This document shows positions 12,517 through 25,274 of a stretch of 64,000 nucleotides of DNA, in pieces. Origin of the DNA: Dicaeum eximium (lineage: Eukaryota > Chordata > Aves > Passeriformes > Dicaeidae); the NCBI GenBank assembly GCA_013396995.1, contig VWZP01010350.1:1112806-1176805 (forward strand), written 5' to 3'. The notes beneath the pieces were generated by a model. It saw nothing but the letters and a program-made list of their open reading frames with translations, was not told the DNA's origin and did no database searches. The translations under genes were made by a program, and so were the position numbers. The stretch's first letter is position 1, and each line of letters begins with the position of its first letter.

Positions 12517-12590
12517 GATCATGAGATCATAGGTTCATCAAGGTTGGAAGGGACCATCAAGTCCAGCCGTCAACCCAGCACTGCTGCTGT
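12517..12590 (-). mobile_element. CR1 3'-end remnant
   Basis: AAGGTTGGAAGGGACCATCA followed by AGTCCAGCCGTCAACCCAGC is the reverse complement of the CR1 3' end. It is preceded by degraded copies of the terminal ATGATCTCATGATCT-like repeat. This is a minus-strand element just outside the CpG island. Confidence 0.85.
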
Positions 12591-12613
12591 CCTCTTATTT
12601 CCATCTTTAACAT

Positions 12614-12640
12614 ATTTTATTTATTTATTTATTTATTTTT
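12614..12640. repeat. (TTTA)n microsatellite
   Basis: About six TTTA units lie immediately beyond the CR1 remnant at 12517-12590. Confidence 0.9.
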
Positions 12641-15600
12641 ACTAAGTCGTCTTTCTACCGTGCCTCGTTACATATTTGTATATTTCCTTAGTTTGAGGGT
12701 TTTAAATATTTTCAATTCCAATTATTCTGCTTTACAAAACCTGCCACCTGTATCGATAATTTCCTGCTCTTCATTACATACTTTTTATTAAGTGTTCATA
12801 CTTGGCTTCAACAGTGTCCTGGTTCAGTACATCACCCAAAATCCTGTCTTCACAGTCCCCGTGGGCTGCAGCCCACGAATGATGCTTTGTAATAAATACA
12901 ATAGATCTACTATCTGCCAGCTATTCCAGTGTGGACATGTGTTGCAGGATTACTGTCCAAGATAGTTTCTTATCCTTTTTCCTGGGCTTCACAAAGAGAC
13001 AGGGACATGCTTGTTCCTCCCTCGGTGTGTCTGTAAGGATACACGGCATGGTAGTTTCACTTTATTAGGTTTTGGTGCTGGAGAATTTGTGATGGTCAGT
13101 TCCTAGTAAGCACAGGAAGCTGCATCATCTATTTTCTGATGAATTCATGACAATTTTAATAGGAACTTGTCATCAAGACAGTTCAGGGAGGAAATTCCAA
13201 AAGCGTTTTTTTTCCTGTAATTTGGCTGGCCTTCATCTGCTATGGAAGCCCCAGCAGGCGAATCCTTGCAAGCAGTGAGATGTTGAACAGCACCACACTT
13301 TGTCTTTCCTAGTCTGTCACTCAGATATTTTCTTTTTACTTTAACATCTTTTTTCCCATGCTCTTTGGTATTTTGCTATACTTCTCCAGCTAAATACAAT
13401 ACACTTTTTTTTTCTCATGCAATGTCAAAGACTTGTTGCTTTTCTATTGATGTATGTATACCTTTCAGCTGCTAGATGGATGACAAATTCAAATTCTGCA
13501 GTGTTTGTGACCACAAATTAAATCTGAATGCTCAACAGCTGCTGAAGCTTTATGTTTGTTTGTTTCTAAACTTGACATCCCTGCTGCTGCAGCTTTGTGA
13601 AGTGACAGGAAGCGTTAAAAATCTGTTGAGATTTTTTTCTCTGATAACCAAATTGACTTAATGTTGTGGCTGATTTGGCCTATTGGGAATGCAGATTTAC
13701 TGACTGGAGCTACTGCCTTTACTGGGCCATGCGTCTGATCGTTCGGGCCCAACTCTGGCAGAGCATAAACCCAGTATAAAGTCACTTGTTTCAGTGTAAT
13801 TTTACTAGCAGCTTTACTAACCAGAAAAGACCGGTTTCAGAAATTGTCCACTTGATAGAAAAGTATATTTTGGATGTATGCCCTTTCCTGAACACAAGCA
13901 GCCATCAGCATATCAAATGTTTTTGTTGGATTTTGTTGCAAATGCTAACATCTAAAGTTACCGTGCCATTGTTGCTTTGGTTAGAGTGCTGAATTATTCA
14001 ATACCATCATCCACTGCCCTTCTTTTTAGAAGATCTCTTTCACTATTAATTATTGAAAGCTGTACCTCCACTTCCTTAATTAATGCTGGTGTTTCTTATT
14101 AAAGGACCCAGCTCCTACAGCCTGTGGTGGGTGGGAAGTACCTTCTATATGTTCACTGCTTCATGTTCAGGTAGGCTTCTAACCATGTGTGATGCCATGT
14201 GGTTCATACCCACCTCTGACCATAAACTCTGAGGCATCATTCAACTGATGTAAGCACTCAAAGGCTCCAATTAAGTAAATAGATCTATGACAAATGTAGC
14301 AGAGGTCCTTCCTCCATCCCTCTTCCAGTTTTGTCCACAAGCTATAGTACAAACTTGGAGTAATATGGTTTGGATTTAACACTTTTAGTGATACAGCAGT
14401 TGGCTGTGCTGATGACTGTAATTTCTGGTGGTGGTCAGGAGTGTGTCTGTGCTCCCATTTCACATCAGGCTTCAGCACTTAGCTTGTATTCTGGCCAGAA
14501 CTAGATTGGCTCAATTCTTTTTAGCTATGAAAAGACTCTCCTGCAGCTGGAGGGAAATCTGTCCTTCCTTGTAGGGAAAATACAGATAGTGATACTTTGG
14601 AATTTTTTTAAGATTAAGTACCTGGTCCAAGTGAGGATCCTAGGTATTTGTCTTCTCAGCCTTTGTCTTTATAGAGGATAAATTCTGCACTCCCATCTGT
14701 TACGCAAATCCAGAGCTGCCGGACATAACCAAGAGCAGAATACGCCTTTTCCTTTTCTTTCCTCACTTTTTTGTCTTTCTGGTGCTTATTCTCCGCTTCC
14801 TTGCACAGTCTTTGTTCTCCTGCCCTTCTGTGGTGTGTTTCAATGGCTCTGCTGGCAGCAGGAGGAGCTACAAACAGTGTGAATTAGTTTTTCTTTCATG
14901 GGAAACTGTGGTGGGGGGAGAGTACACTGGGCACTTGTAATGCTGCTGACGTGCACTTACATGATAGTACAGAAAGTAAATGCTTCTGCAAAGGTAGAGG
15001 GAGTGGAAACACAGAGTTACTGGGGCTCAGTGCTGGTATGCTTCTTACTAGTCCAAAAAGCTTAAAATGAAGCTGTTTGGGTAGTTTGCTCTTCATTTCC
15101 CTGTAAACTTACATATGCTGGATTGTTTTCCGGATGAATGAAGCATGAAGCCTTTTACTGTAACACATTAAATGAAAACTCAGCTTATAGCCAAATCTGT
15201 TCTGTGTCTGTTAGGCTGTGGCCTCACGTGGTTTTCTGTTACCTATTATGTGCCTGAAATCTAAAGGTCTGTGTCACTTCTGAGGCACAAATTTGAAAAG
15301 TGAAGGCTCAAATATGTACAAAGTTCTCCTAAAGTGTATACTATTGTCTTAAAATTAAGACAGTGTGACCTTTTTTGTTACTCTCTACTATTATGGAGTG
15401 TCTAAAATGTGAGTGAAGCATTGTTTGCAGAAATTGATTTTTATCACTTTATTTTTCCCAGGTTTACAATAACTTGTTGACAGCGCTTAAGGTATTTCAT
15501 TTCACTCTTTGTCTTGTAAAGCCATTTTTCTTCCCCTCATTTGTATATAGTCTCTCATGCACATCAAAATCAGGGAGGGGGAAAATAGGGTTTAAGAAAA

Positions 15601-16031
15601 CCAGGTGTTTCCAAGAGTAGTATTTATTGTGTGCAGTTGACATATTTAGATGTTAGTCTTGAGGTGAATAGTGTATACGCACAACAAGACAGGGTTTCAG
15701 CTGGCTTTACTTGGAATAAATAAAGTGCTTATCTTTCCTTGGCAGTTGACCATTGAAGCATGTTCCCATGCCAATTAAGTATGCCTGAAGTTTGGTGACA
15801 GCTGTAGAGTCTGTCAGTAAAGGCTGTGAAGTAAAATGCTGTTTATCATCGATTGTTTTTTCCATGGATGTAGAGTTTATAATGTCCAGTCATTTCTTGT
15901 GTCACTGGGCAGGAAAATCTGAGTCATCTCAGTCACCTGAACTGCCTCAGTTATTGAGTCATGTCAGTTAATCACCTTAGCTGTCAGTAACCTATGAGTG
16001 AACATATGGAATCAATTAAACATACACTTAA

Positions 16032-16448
16032 AATCACAGAATCACAGAATCATGACGTTGGAAGAGACCTTCAAGATCATCAAGTCCAACTGAGCCCTAA
16101 TACCTCAACTAATCCTTGGCATTGAGTGCCACATCCAGTCTTTTTATAAACACATCCAGGGATGGTGACTCCACCACCTCCCTGGGCAGACCATTCCAGT
16201 ACTTTATCACTTTCTGGGAAAAACTTCTTCCTAATGTCCAGCCTGTATTTCCCTTGGGGCAGCTTGAGACTGTGTCTTATGGTTCTGTCAGTGCTGCCTG
16301 GAGAAAGAGACCAACCCCACCTGACTACAGCCACCTTTCAGGGAGTTGTAGAGTGGTAAGGTCATCTCTGAGTCTCCTTTTCTCCAGGCTAAACACCCCC
16401 AGCTCCCTTAGTCGTTCCTCACAGGGCTTGTGTTCCCAGCCCCTCACA
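16032..16448 (-). mobile_element. CR1 LINE fragment, about 415 bp
   Basis: The plus strand begins with AATCACAGAATCACAGAATC, the reverse complement of the CR1 terminal repeat. The typical blocks follow: CATCAAGTCCAACTGAGCCC, CATCCAGGGATGGTGACTCC, ACCACCTCCCTGGGCAG and TTCTCCAGGCTAAACACCCC. The element therefore reads on the minus strand with its 3' end at 16032 and is 5'-truncated near 16448. It is less degraded than the other CR1 copies in the intergenic region. Confidence 0.95.
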
Positions 16449-17668
16449 AAATGTTATCTGCTGTAACAATCGAGATTTTTTTTTTTCTCAAATTCAACAC
16501 AAATGTCCTGTGGACATAGCCCAGTTATTTCCTGAGGTGTTAGTAATGAATTGGCTGTGCTGTGGTGTTTGCTTGCAGTCATGAAATTCTCCCTGCTTCC
16601 TGGAACAAAACCAGTTCCCAGCAGTGCTATTGCACTTGTGCCATTCCATCGCCAGCCTTAAGGAAGCCCTTTCTGGCACTAGGCAGTGAGGAATAGCATG
16701 AGGAGGCATAGCTGTTGCATGGATCTTTGCTGTCTTACAGGTTGACACACAAGGTGTTGTGGTGCTGTTTCCTGTCAATGATCATTATGAGCCAGACATG
16801 GTGGAGAGGTGAGCCTGGCATACAGAATAAATTTGTCTGTGTTCTTTGGATCGGAGAATCTTCTCTGCAGAGAAAAAAGACGTACAAAACTGTTTGGCAT
16901 TTTTATTTATTTCTTTAGTGTAGTGGAGCATTGTAGATTGAGAAAGGGAAATTAGGACAGGAAAATAGGCCATTTAAGTAGTGTGGCTAGAGAAACCCAC
17001 AACTAGGTCAGAAATTAGCTCCTCCAAAAGTACAAAGACATAGCTCCCGTTCAGTTTAATAAATCTAACAGTGGTTACAAAGGAAGTAATGGTTTGTTCA
17101 TCTTTGCTCTTGGAGAGACACATAATGAGTGTATTCTTTGACAAACTTTCTGACCAAAATCCAAATGGCATAAAGCTCTTGGACTGAGCCTGGGAAGTTA
17201 GTTGCTATTAGGAAACTACCTAGAAGGGAGACTTACTCAAGCAGAAGCAGCTACAGGCAAGTGCAAAATGGTTGTTCTGGATGGAGCAGCTGTATGCCCA
17301 GCTTTGCTTTTTGAGCCATTCTTTATGATTCCCACCAGATATACCATGCAATGGTGGAAAATAAATTGGAGTATAAAAATAGTATGTCTCCTTGTTAACT
17401 CAGTTGATGCCCATGTCTTTTGAATTGTCTCATGATTAGTGCTTGCCAGAGAACATATTCTCGGTGGAGTTTGTTCCTCTAAAGTTTCTACACAGGTGAG
17501 GGGGAAAAAAAGCAAAACAACAGAACAAAGAACTAAAATAGCCCCAGGACACAGACTTTAAAGGTAAAGTGTATTTCAGAAGCCAGCCTGCTAAAAATAG
17601 TAAAAGAGGCAAATACTTGTAAGTTCAGAAGCTATGTCTTGGGATTTCTAGAGAAATTTAACTGTAAG

Positions 17669-17717
17669 AATCACATTTAAATCCATTTTAATGGATTTTA
17701 ATCACATTTAAAATCCA
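17669..17717. repeat. Local direct and inverted repeat
   Basis: AATCACATTTAAATCCATT (17669-17687) recurs with one extra A at 17700-17717. Between and within them, AAATCCATT (17679-17687) and AATGGATTT (17690-17698) form a 9-bp perfect palindrome with a 2-base spacer. Confidence 0.85.
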
Positions 17718-18731
17718 TTATGAATTAAGCTAATAGAGAATTAGGATAAGGAGAGTTTATTACATCTAATGCATTAAAGAAACAACTGGAAGCTGAAGAT
17801 AGCAGTATAATGGTATTTTGAATAGTAGTACATAAAGGGCTTGACCGAAAGCCCAGTCTATCTATTCAGGAGCAGGATTCAGAAATATTCTGAAATTGGG
17901 CTGCTTTTAGTTAAACCTGAAAGAGAAAACAGCAGAATTCTGGATCCTGGAAATGAAGTGGTCTAGGGCTTGTTTCAGACAAATCCAAACTTACTTGGCC
18001 TGTTCTGTATAAGGCACTTGCGTGTCTCTCTGGAGAGGCGGATAACTTGCAGGAAAGCAGCCTCTCAGAGACTGTGTGTATCATATGTTGTTTCCATGGG
18101 AAGGGGATCATGGTGACATGCTGGTACCTGACCCACTGCCACATCTGTTCTTCAGGTCTGAAATAAACCCAGCAAACTTCAGCAGCAAATATAGGTTAAT
18201 AACTGTGATTAACAGGACATTTTAAGGCTTGTAGACTAACACTGGGGTGTAAGCCGTGGGACGGTAAATAGATTTCAGATTAATTGCAGGTTTTATTGGG
18301 TTTATGTTATGCCTGCTGTGGGTTCTCATTACCATTGCATCCTGAAGAGTTCCTATTTATCACATTCAGATGGAAACCATCACCTCTTCAAGGGAAAATG
18401 GATACCATCTGCTGAATGTCCTTCCAGGTGATTCCCTGGGAGAGTTACAAGAAATTCTAAGAAGCAGAAATCCTAAGTCTTTATAAGTACATAGCAAAAC
18501 AGAAGAGGATGGTTGGCCAGGACCTTGTATGGCACAATGTAATGGTACAAGTGTAAGGGTGGGGACAGAAGCTGGGCATCACAAAGAAAATTTGAGTCCC
18601 GTGGTTCTGATGTAATTTGATTGCTAAATGATCATCACCAGGTGTGTGTGTTGGCTGTGTCACTGTTCCTCCTGTGCAGGTGAGCTGTGTGACGAGCTGT
18701 GTTGTGCCTGTCACAGAGCCATGGAGAGCAC

Positions 18732-19095
18732 AGGTTGGAGGGGGCTCTTGGGGGGTCATCTGATCCAACATTCAGCTCGAAAGCCAAAGCAATTTTCCTA
18801 GAGAGACATTCAGTCAAATTTTGAATGTCTCTAAGGATGAAGGTCAACACCAACTTGTTCCAGTGGTTGAGTACTCTCACTGTGAAAACCTTTCTATTAT
18901 CAGAATTAACCTTGTTGCAACTTGTGGCCATTGCCGTGCTCTTTTGCTGTGTCAAATGAGAAGTTTGGCTCTATCTTCATTCTAACTCCTCTCTGGAGCT
19001 AGAAGAGTCTTCCACTTTCTGGAGTGGAAGACTGCAGTAAGATCTACTCCCCAGCCTTCTTCTGTGTAGACTAAATAAACTCAGTTCCACTGTCA
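18732..19095 (-). mobile_element. Diverged CR1 LINE fragment
   Basis: The plus strand carries the reverse complement of CR1 in order: TCATCTGATCCAACATTC, TTTTGAATGTCTCTAAGGAT, CAACTTGTTCCAGTGGTTGA, TCTCACTGTGAAAACCTTTC, TTGTGGCCATTGCCGTGCTC, and TCTGTGTAGACTAAATAAAC matching the 'ctccaggctgaac' block. It is old and substituted, and both ends are approximate. Confidence 0.82.
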
Positions 19096-19193
19096 TTCCT
19101 AAATCATTTGTCCAGGAACCAGAACAGTAATTTTTTTTTCCCCCTGTGATATCATGACTGGTAATTTCCTTTGATATCCTGCTAAAGAACAGA

Positions 19194-19210
19194 AGAGAGA
19201 GAGAGAGAGA
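19194..19210. repeat. (GA)n microsatellite
   Basis: Eight GA units, with no associated element. Confidence 0.85.
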
Positions 19211-22200
19211 TTGAGAAATTTCATCCAAATCAGTAATACCCCGGTGAAACATTCACAGGGCAAAGAGAAAGACAGAATGCCAAGTTTTGCTGTATCTGTT
19301 ATTTCTTTCTGTTGTTTCTGTAAAGCACAGTCAGTGTTCTCACCCTGCTCTATTAGCATGGCTTAGCTGTGGTAAACTTAGCTGCTGTGCAGCTTTGGTG
19401 AGGTAAGAACTTTTCAGAAATAGATGATTTGGTTATGAGCGAAACCTTGAAATCATGAACAGTAAATGGCTCAAAATTCAGAAGTTAAAGAACTCAATTT
19501 CTTTCCTAATACCAAATCTTAAACCAATGTCATCACTAATTTAGACACCTGACACACAATTGGTTCAGTGATAATGCTATATGCCTCTAGCAAGTCATCT
19601 TTCTTTAAAATATCTCATTAGTATGGCCCAGCTTCTTTTGTTGCCAGCAGAAGACCTGTAGCTGTGAGCTGCCAGTAATGTGAATTCAGCACTTCTGAGC
19701 GTGTGTGAGGAGTGTACAGAAAAAGCTATGGCTCTTCAGTTAAGAAAACAACCTGCTGCTGCCAGCCAGTTCTGCTGCATCACCACCATCATCTGTGCTC
19801 AAGCTGGGAAGCAATTTCATCATCTGGTCTTTTCCCTTGACGGCATTAAAAGCGTACCAGGCCCTCACATAAAAATTTAAAGCAATAAGAGTGCTCAGGA
19901 GTATGTTCCTCTATAAGAACAGCTCTTTATTTTCCAGTAGTCTTCTTGCAAGCAGATGACACTAACAGCAGAATGGGTATCTAGTAACATGGAAATAGAA
20001 GAAACAAACCTTGTTTGTTAATTGAAGTGTCAGATAGTAACTCAGGGTTTGACAGTGAAACCCTGGAGTCTCATGCTTATTCTGAATTGTCTGCTTTGCT
20101 CTGGAGCTATATAAATCCAGCTCCAATACACTGGCAGACATATCACTGTGAAAATCAGCCCCCTTGTATTGATGTGGAGTGCATTTCTGGCTTGTTGTAA
20201 GCTAAGCAGTATATAGGCTTACACATTTAAACTTAGCTTCCTATTTTATCCTACGAGTTAGCTGCTTATGGAGTCTACTGCCAGTGCTTTTTGCTATCAG
20301 TGTCCAAACATCTGCATTAGGGACATTACACAAGCTGACAGTCAGATACTGATATCTGAAATAAGTAATTAATCCCTTAAGCACACAGGAATTTTCTGTC
20401 TGTCAAATTGTCTTGGTACAATTCCTCTAAAGAAAGAAAGCTGATAGGTCATGGCTTATCTTTCACCAAATTTTCTTCTTGGCATCACAAGATTTGTCTC
20501 TCTTTACCATCTGGCTTCCCAGCCTGCAATCCCAGTTTAGGGTTTGCCCTTTTGAAACTGTGAGTTTCTGTCAGTGCTGATCAAGACAGCCATCAGGTTT
20601 TATATTAATTGGCCAGGTATTAGCTTTGGTTTGTTCTTTTTTTTTTATGTGCAGTTGTTTTTTACTATACGGTTTACACGAAGAGAAATGTTCTGCCAAT
20701 GTGCTAATGCAGTTTTCATTCAATTGTGTACTTCACAAATGTCAAGAACCCTTCTGCCAGAGGGTAAGAGAAGCAAACAGTTAGGAATGAAGGAAGAATA
20801 AAGTGAGTTTTATACGGTTCTATTTTTTTTAGAAAGTAAATGAAGAATCCTAAAATAGAGTATTTCCAGTTACTGTGCTTTACAGAATGTACACTGAAAT
20901 CAAAGCAAATCTAAAGGTCGATCTAAACTTAATTCTGCAGACAATTTAAAATTATGGTGGATTTTCAAGTTTAAAATAATTCATTTACTTCCTAGTATCA
21001 GCTGGAAAGTGTTTTTGACACCGTCTTGTGTCTTATTTCCACTTTATATGTACGAGTGAGAGATGGCAGCTTGGGAAGCTGCCAGCCTGTTGCCACAGGA
21101 GTGGCTTTTCTCGTGGAGGTGTATTGACACTTGGTGGCACAGTTTCTCTAGAGCAGCCCAAGTCATGGCTGCTGGCAGGACGCTTGGTGCTGCTTCCTTG
21201 TTGCTGCCACCAAGAAAGACACAGCAGCTGACAAAGCTTGATGGAAAACAAGGCTGCTTCAGCAGTAGGAAACCATTTTAAATATGAACCAATCTTTTTA
21301 GGGGACCCAACCTTAAAATAATACCTACTCTGAATAAAGTGCTCTTGAAGGCTGCTTTTCCCCAGGAAATATTTCTTCCCATGATTTAGGGAGAGCAAGC
21401 AGTCAGTCATGTTAGGAGTGGAGACATCTGGAACACTGGCACCTCTGAGTGCACTGTGGTGCTGCCTTGCACCCATTCAGTGGGATTGCTGGCATGAGGG
21501 ATAAAAGGCTGCTACCAGGTATTACAAGTGATAATAGAAACATGCTGACAAAAGTGGGACAGACTTTAGGGCCCTCTTTTCAGCAGCAGCAGGCCAGGGT
21601 TTGTTTCTAGTCTCAATTCTGTCGATGGGTGCAAAGAAGCTTTTCTTTGAGAACGAAAGGAATGGACCTCAGGTGTCTTACCTGCTTCTCATTGCTATAC
21701 CTGTGTTGGGGCTGAGACACCACCACTTCACCCTGCTAAGTCTCTGCTGTCAGAACTCATCCAGCATTTACAGGCATCTTCTGTAGGTGTCATCTCCATT
21801 TCTGAGAAAAAGGACAGTAAGGTTGCAGGTTTGACAGAACAAAGAAGATCCCTTAAGGGATTTACTCCAAATGCTGTGTAAATCCTTAATTACTAAGACA
21901 ATTCTTCATTTCATTATTTTATTCTTGTGTCAAAGGCATGTGCCCTTCACTAACCAAATGCTGCACTAACCAAGGCACCTCTGCATTCGGGGAGTAGAGC
22001 ACACTTGATATTTTTATTCAGCAGTCAAGTTTTTTCCACAGTGCTTTATCACTGTTTAATATTATTTTCCTGAGCTGGATGATTTCTTGGGGGTTTTTGC
22101 CTCTGAAGAATATATTTCTGTCCATTACAGACTAGCACAGCAGTAAAAAGTGGTTGGTGAGAGGTGGCTTAGTAATATAATGATACTGTCTCCAAACACC

Positions 22201-23469
22201 TTCTCCAAACAGGAAGGTGTCTCTGGCTGTGATGAGAGAATCTTATTCATCTTGGGGAGTTATCTGGATTCTTCCATTTTATGGGCTGGACTAAAACCCC
22301 TTGGGAATTCAGAATATCTCTGGGTTCCTGATATTTTAAGTGACTTCTGGTGAGCAAAGTTTACATGAATTTCAGTATGGGAACAAAACTCCAGCTTAAA
22401 TGTCATCTACAGCATGATTCAGACCTCCCACCGTTGCAGGACTGGCAGGCTGTTGCTCTGCTGTCTGTTTGTAGAAGGTCATGCTTTTGTGCTTTTCCTC
22501 TAGTTTACATTTAGGTTCCTATCTATACAATTAAAATTGTCCCTAGTGGATTCTTCCTTTGATATGGGAAGATGCTGTGCTTTTAGCCTCCTCTCTCAGG
22601 ATCAGTGTTCCCCAGAAGACCACACTTTTCCTCTGTGCTTTTTTCATGTTAAAACTGCAGGGTTGCTTTGCAGCATCAGCACCACCATGTGTTTCTCTTC
22701 AGTCAGTTGCCCATGCAGCTCTCAGACCTCTCCCACACCCTGCTGAAGCCATTTGGAGTTTGGGGTCATGAGAACCAGTTGCTTTAGGACTTCTTTAGTA
22801 AATATATCCATGTCTTTGATTTATCCATGCTGATTCTTCTTGCCTACATCTCATTCTGGCATTTCATCCATCCTACTCAAGCCTAGTAATGCATAAAGGT
22901 GAAGTTGCACACAGGCAGAGCATAAACAAGTTTGTTTTTCAGTACTTGAAAGGAGGATGGTTTTATTAATTTTAAATAAATCATCCAGATGTGTGCCTGT
23001 ATCATCTGAGGTGCATTTTGTGTGAAGAATCCTTCAGTTTAAAGGATTACCATGAGCTGCTGTTTCAAGAAGTTTCTTAAAAAATAAGTCAGTTGCTGTA
23101 ACAGCCATTAAATTATAACATAAATATAACACAAATGCTACAAAAATCATTAAATTATAGCCAGTTATTATAAAAATACTAAAACTCAGACACAAAACAA
23201 AAATCCCCACGTGTAAAGAGAACTGTGGATGTGATTATGCCCAAAATGCTGTTAAAAGCTGAAATAGAAAAAAAAAAATAGAAATAAAGCAGTCTCTGCT
23301 CATCAGTAACAGGGGTCTGGTGTGACTATAAGAGGGGCAACACATGAGAGTGTTATGTAAGTGCTGTTTGGTGCAAGAAGGGACAGCCCATGACCTTGAA
23401 TGATGCAAGTATTCTGAATTATCTTTCTGTCCTGTTTTTTGTGTCCCGTACTTCTCTTGGGATTGCTAC

Positions 23470-23502
23470 TTCTCTTTCTCTCTCTCCCTCTCTCTCTCTG
23501 TC
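23470..23502. repeat. (CT)n pyrimidine repeat
   Basis: An imperfect CT/CCT tract of about 33 bases. It creates Ser/Leu- and Arg/Glu-rich stretches in the overlapping spurious open frames. Confidence 0.85.
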
Positions 23503-25113
23503 TTTGGAGTGTTTGTTGGCATTTCCCCTGACAAGCTGCTGGCCTATTTGGGGTCTCCAGGGACTGCATCCCTACAAATCTGCCTGCTGTGATTATTTTA
23601 GTACTCGTCGCACATTTCCCCGAGGAGCAGCAGAACTGTGCCAGATGTGGCTCATGTGCTTTGCTTCCCCTGGGCCCAGCAGAGAGGCTCTGTGCAGCTG
23701 GAGGGACACCAAGAGGGGACTGAAGCCAAGCCCCTGGGAAAGGGGGGATCTCCTTTCCTTCCCCCAAGAGAGGGGCTGCAGGACGTGTCTCTGCACAGGC
23801 TCTTCAGCAGCGTGGGAGAGCAGACAGCTCTGATTGCAGGTCCAGAAGTTTAGCTGAGGGTGACAAAATGTTTTCCCAGTCCTTCTGGAAATCTGGGCCA
23901 ACCTGTGAGGTTAAGGGAAGGTGAGAAACCACAGTAAGTGAGAGGTGATCTGCCCGGAAGCAGAAGACATTTCCATGTTGGATTTATTGAATTATGTGTG
24001 GTTTGTGATGGGAGAGAGAAACCAGGACTTTCTCAGCTGGAAACAGGATGAGATACTCTTTGATTGAAAATCAGCATTAATGGGTTCTTCTAGAACAGCT
24101 TTACAGGTTCAGTTTTCTGGATTCAATAATTTCTTAAACTCAAAACAAAATGCAGAAGATACAAAGTCTGTGATAACAAGAAGGGAGAAAAAAGATTTTT
24201 TCTATTAATCCCAGAATACCATTGTCTTGATAAAATTGCAGAAAACTGGGGTTTATTTTCAAAAGGTGGGAGAAGTATAATCTTCCAGGTCTTCCACTGC
24301 TTCCATTTCTTGACATCAGAAAAATTTCTGGTTGTGGAAGTAGAGTGTCATCTCCAGGCTCTTTCAGAAGATGTCTTTGCATTGCTGTTATCCCAAGGGC
24401 CTGGATTGTAGGGACTGAAAGGAACAGAGCTGATGTAGGATGGGCAGCAGGCCTCATGATAAATTCACCTTCTCTGTTGATGTCATCAGTAAACGAGAGA
24501 GATTCTGTGACAACTTTTTACCTTTTCTTTCACTGACTATCCTACTTATTCCACGAATTGTAAATTATCTGCCTTCTCATTTCCCTTTGGAATCTCCTTC
24601 AGTATCACAGATACCATCTATTTTCTCTCAGGTGGTCTTACTGATACAAATCTAACTAAATTTTAGACCAGGTTTTCTCAGTCAGTTTTTATTTTTTCAA
24701 GGCTGCTGCTTCTATTTTGAACCTGGGGAAGGAAATAAAGTTGAAAGCTTATTGATTCTTCCCAGCTAGACTAGTGGGCTTAATAATGTAGGTCTGGCTA
24801 AAAACCTTATTTTGATCATATCCTGGGATACATCAACAATACTCTTTTGTTATTTCTTCTAGCATAATTTACGGCTCTCAGTGCTATGCAAATATCCCAG
24901 CAATAAGTAGTAATGATATGGAGGGTGCTATGTTAGCCCATTTCATTAGGGAATGATATTTTTTCATTAGGAAAAAATAAACAGAAAAATCTCAGGCAAT
25001 TGATGCACTTTGAGAGACTGCAACACAAATGTATCTTCTTGTTATGTTGCCATGATACAGTCTTTTGTTCACTGGGAATTGAATCAAATTTTTTTTTTTT
25101 TTAATTCTTGTAG

Positions 25114-25274
25114 GTTCCTAGATCGGTGAAATTTGGTGTTCGGGGTGTGTTTCTCCCTGCTGGTGATGTTCCAGAGCAGTTTGCAGTTTCCCTGCAGTCC
25201 TATGGGGTGAAGGATGCTGAACAGCATGGAAGCAGATGCTCAAATCTTGTAACACCATCAGCAGAAGAGCTGTG
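25114..25274 (+). other. Exon-like segment, unknown gene or lncRNA
   Basis: I do not recognise this sequence. It has the form of an internal exon on the plus strand. A T-rich tract (T14 then AATTCTTGTAG) ends at 25113, and a strong donor GTGAGT starts at 25275. The 161 bases between are open in one frame for 53 codons (VPRSVKFGVRGVFLPAGD and onward), and the other two frames hit stops within five codons. It could be an exon of an unannotated transcript, a remnant of a decayed gene, or chance, since an open run of this length is not rare. No start codon begins it and no neighbouring exon was found with confidence. Confidence 0.3.

Noticed and set aside
11672..12522. Open frames of about 250 codons on both strands across the CpG island
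   Set aside because: They run through 126 unknown bases and a 39-bp repeat that keeps frames open in multiples of three. They show no domain and opposing strands are both open.
16080..16466. Open frames of 65-116 codons on both strands
   Set aside because: They lie wholly within a CR1 fragment in non-coding 3' sequence.
21033..21476. 147-codon minus-strand open frame
   Set aside because: No recognisable family or conserved motif, and a GC-richer patch makes such a frame plausible by chance.
23303..23901. Open frames of 147 and 154 codons on opposite strands
   Set aside because: They overlap each other, depend partly on a CT microsatellite, lack any recognised domain and have no splice context.
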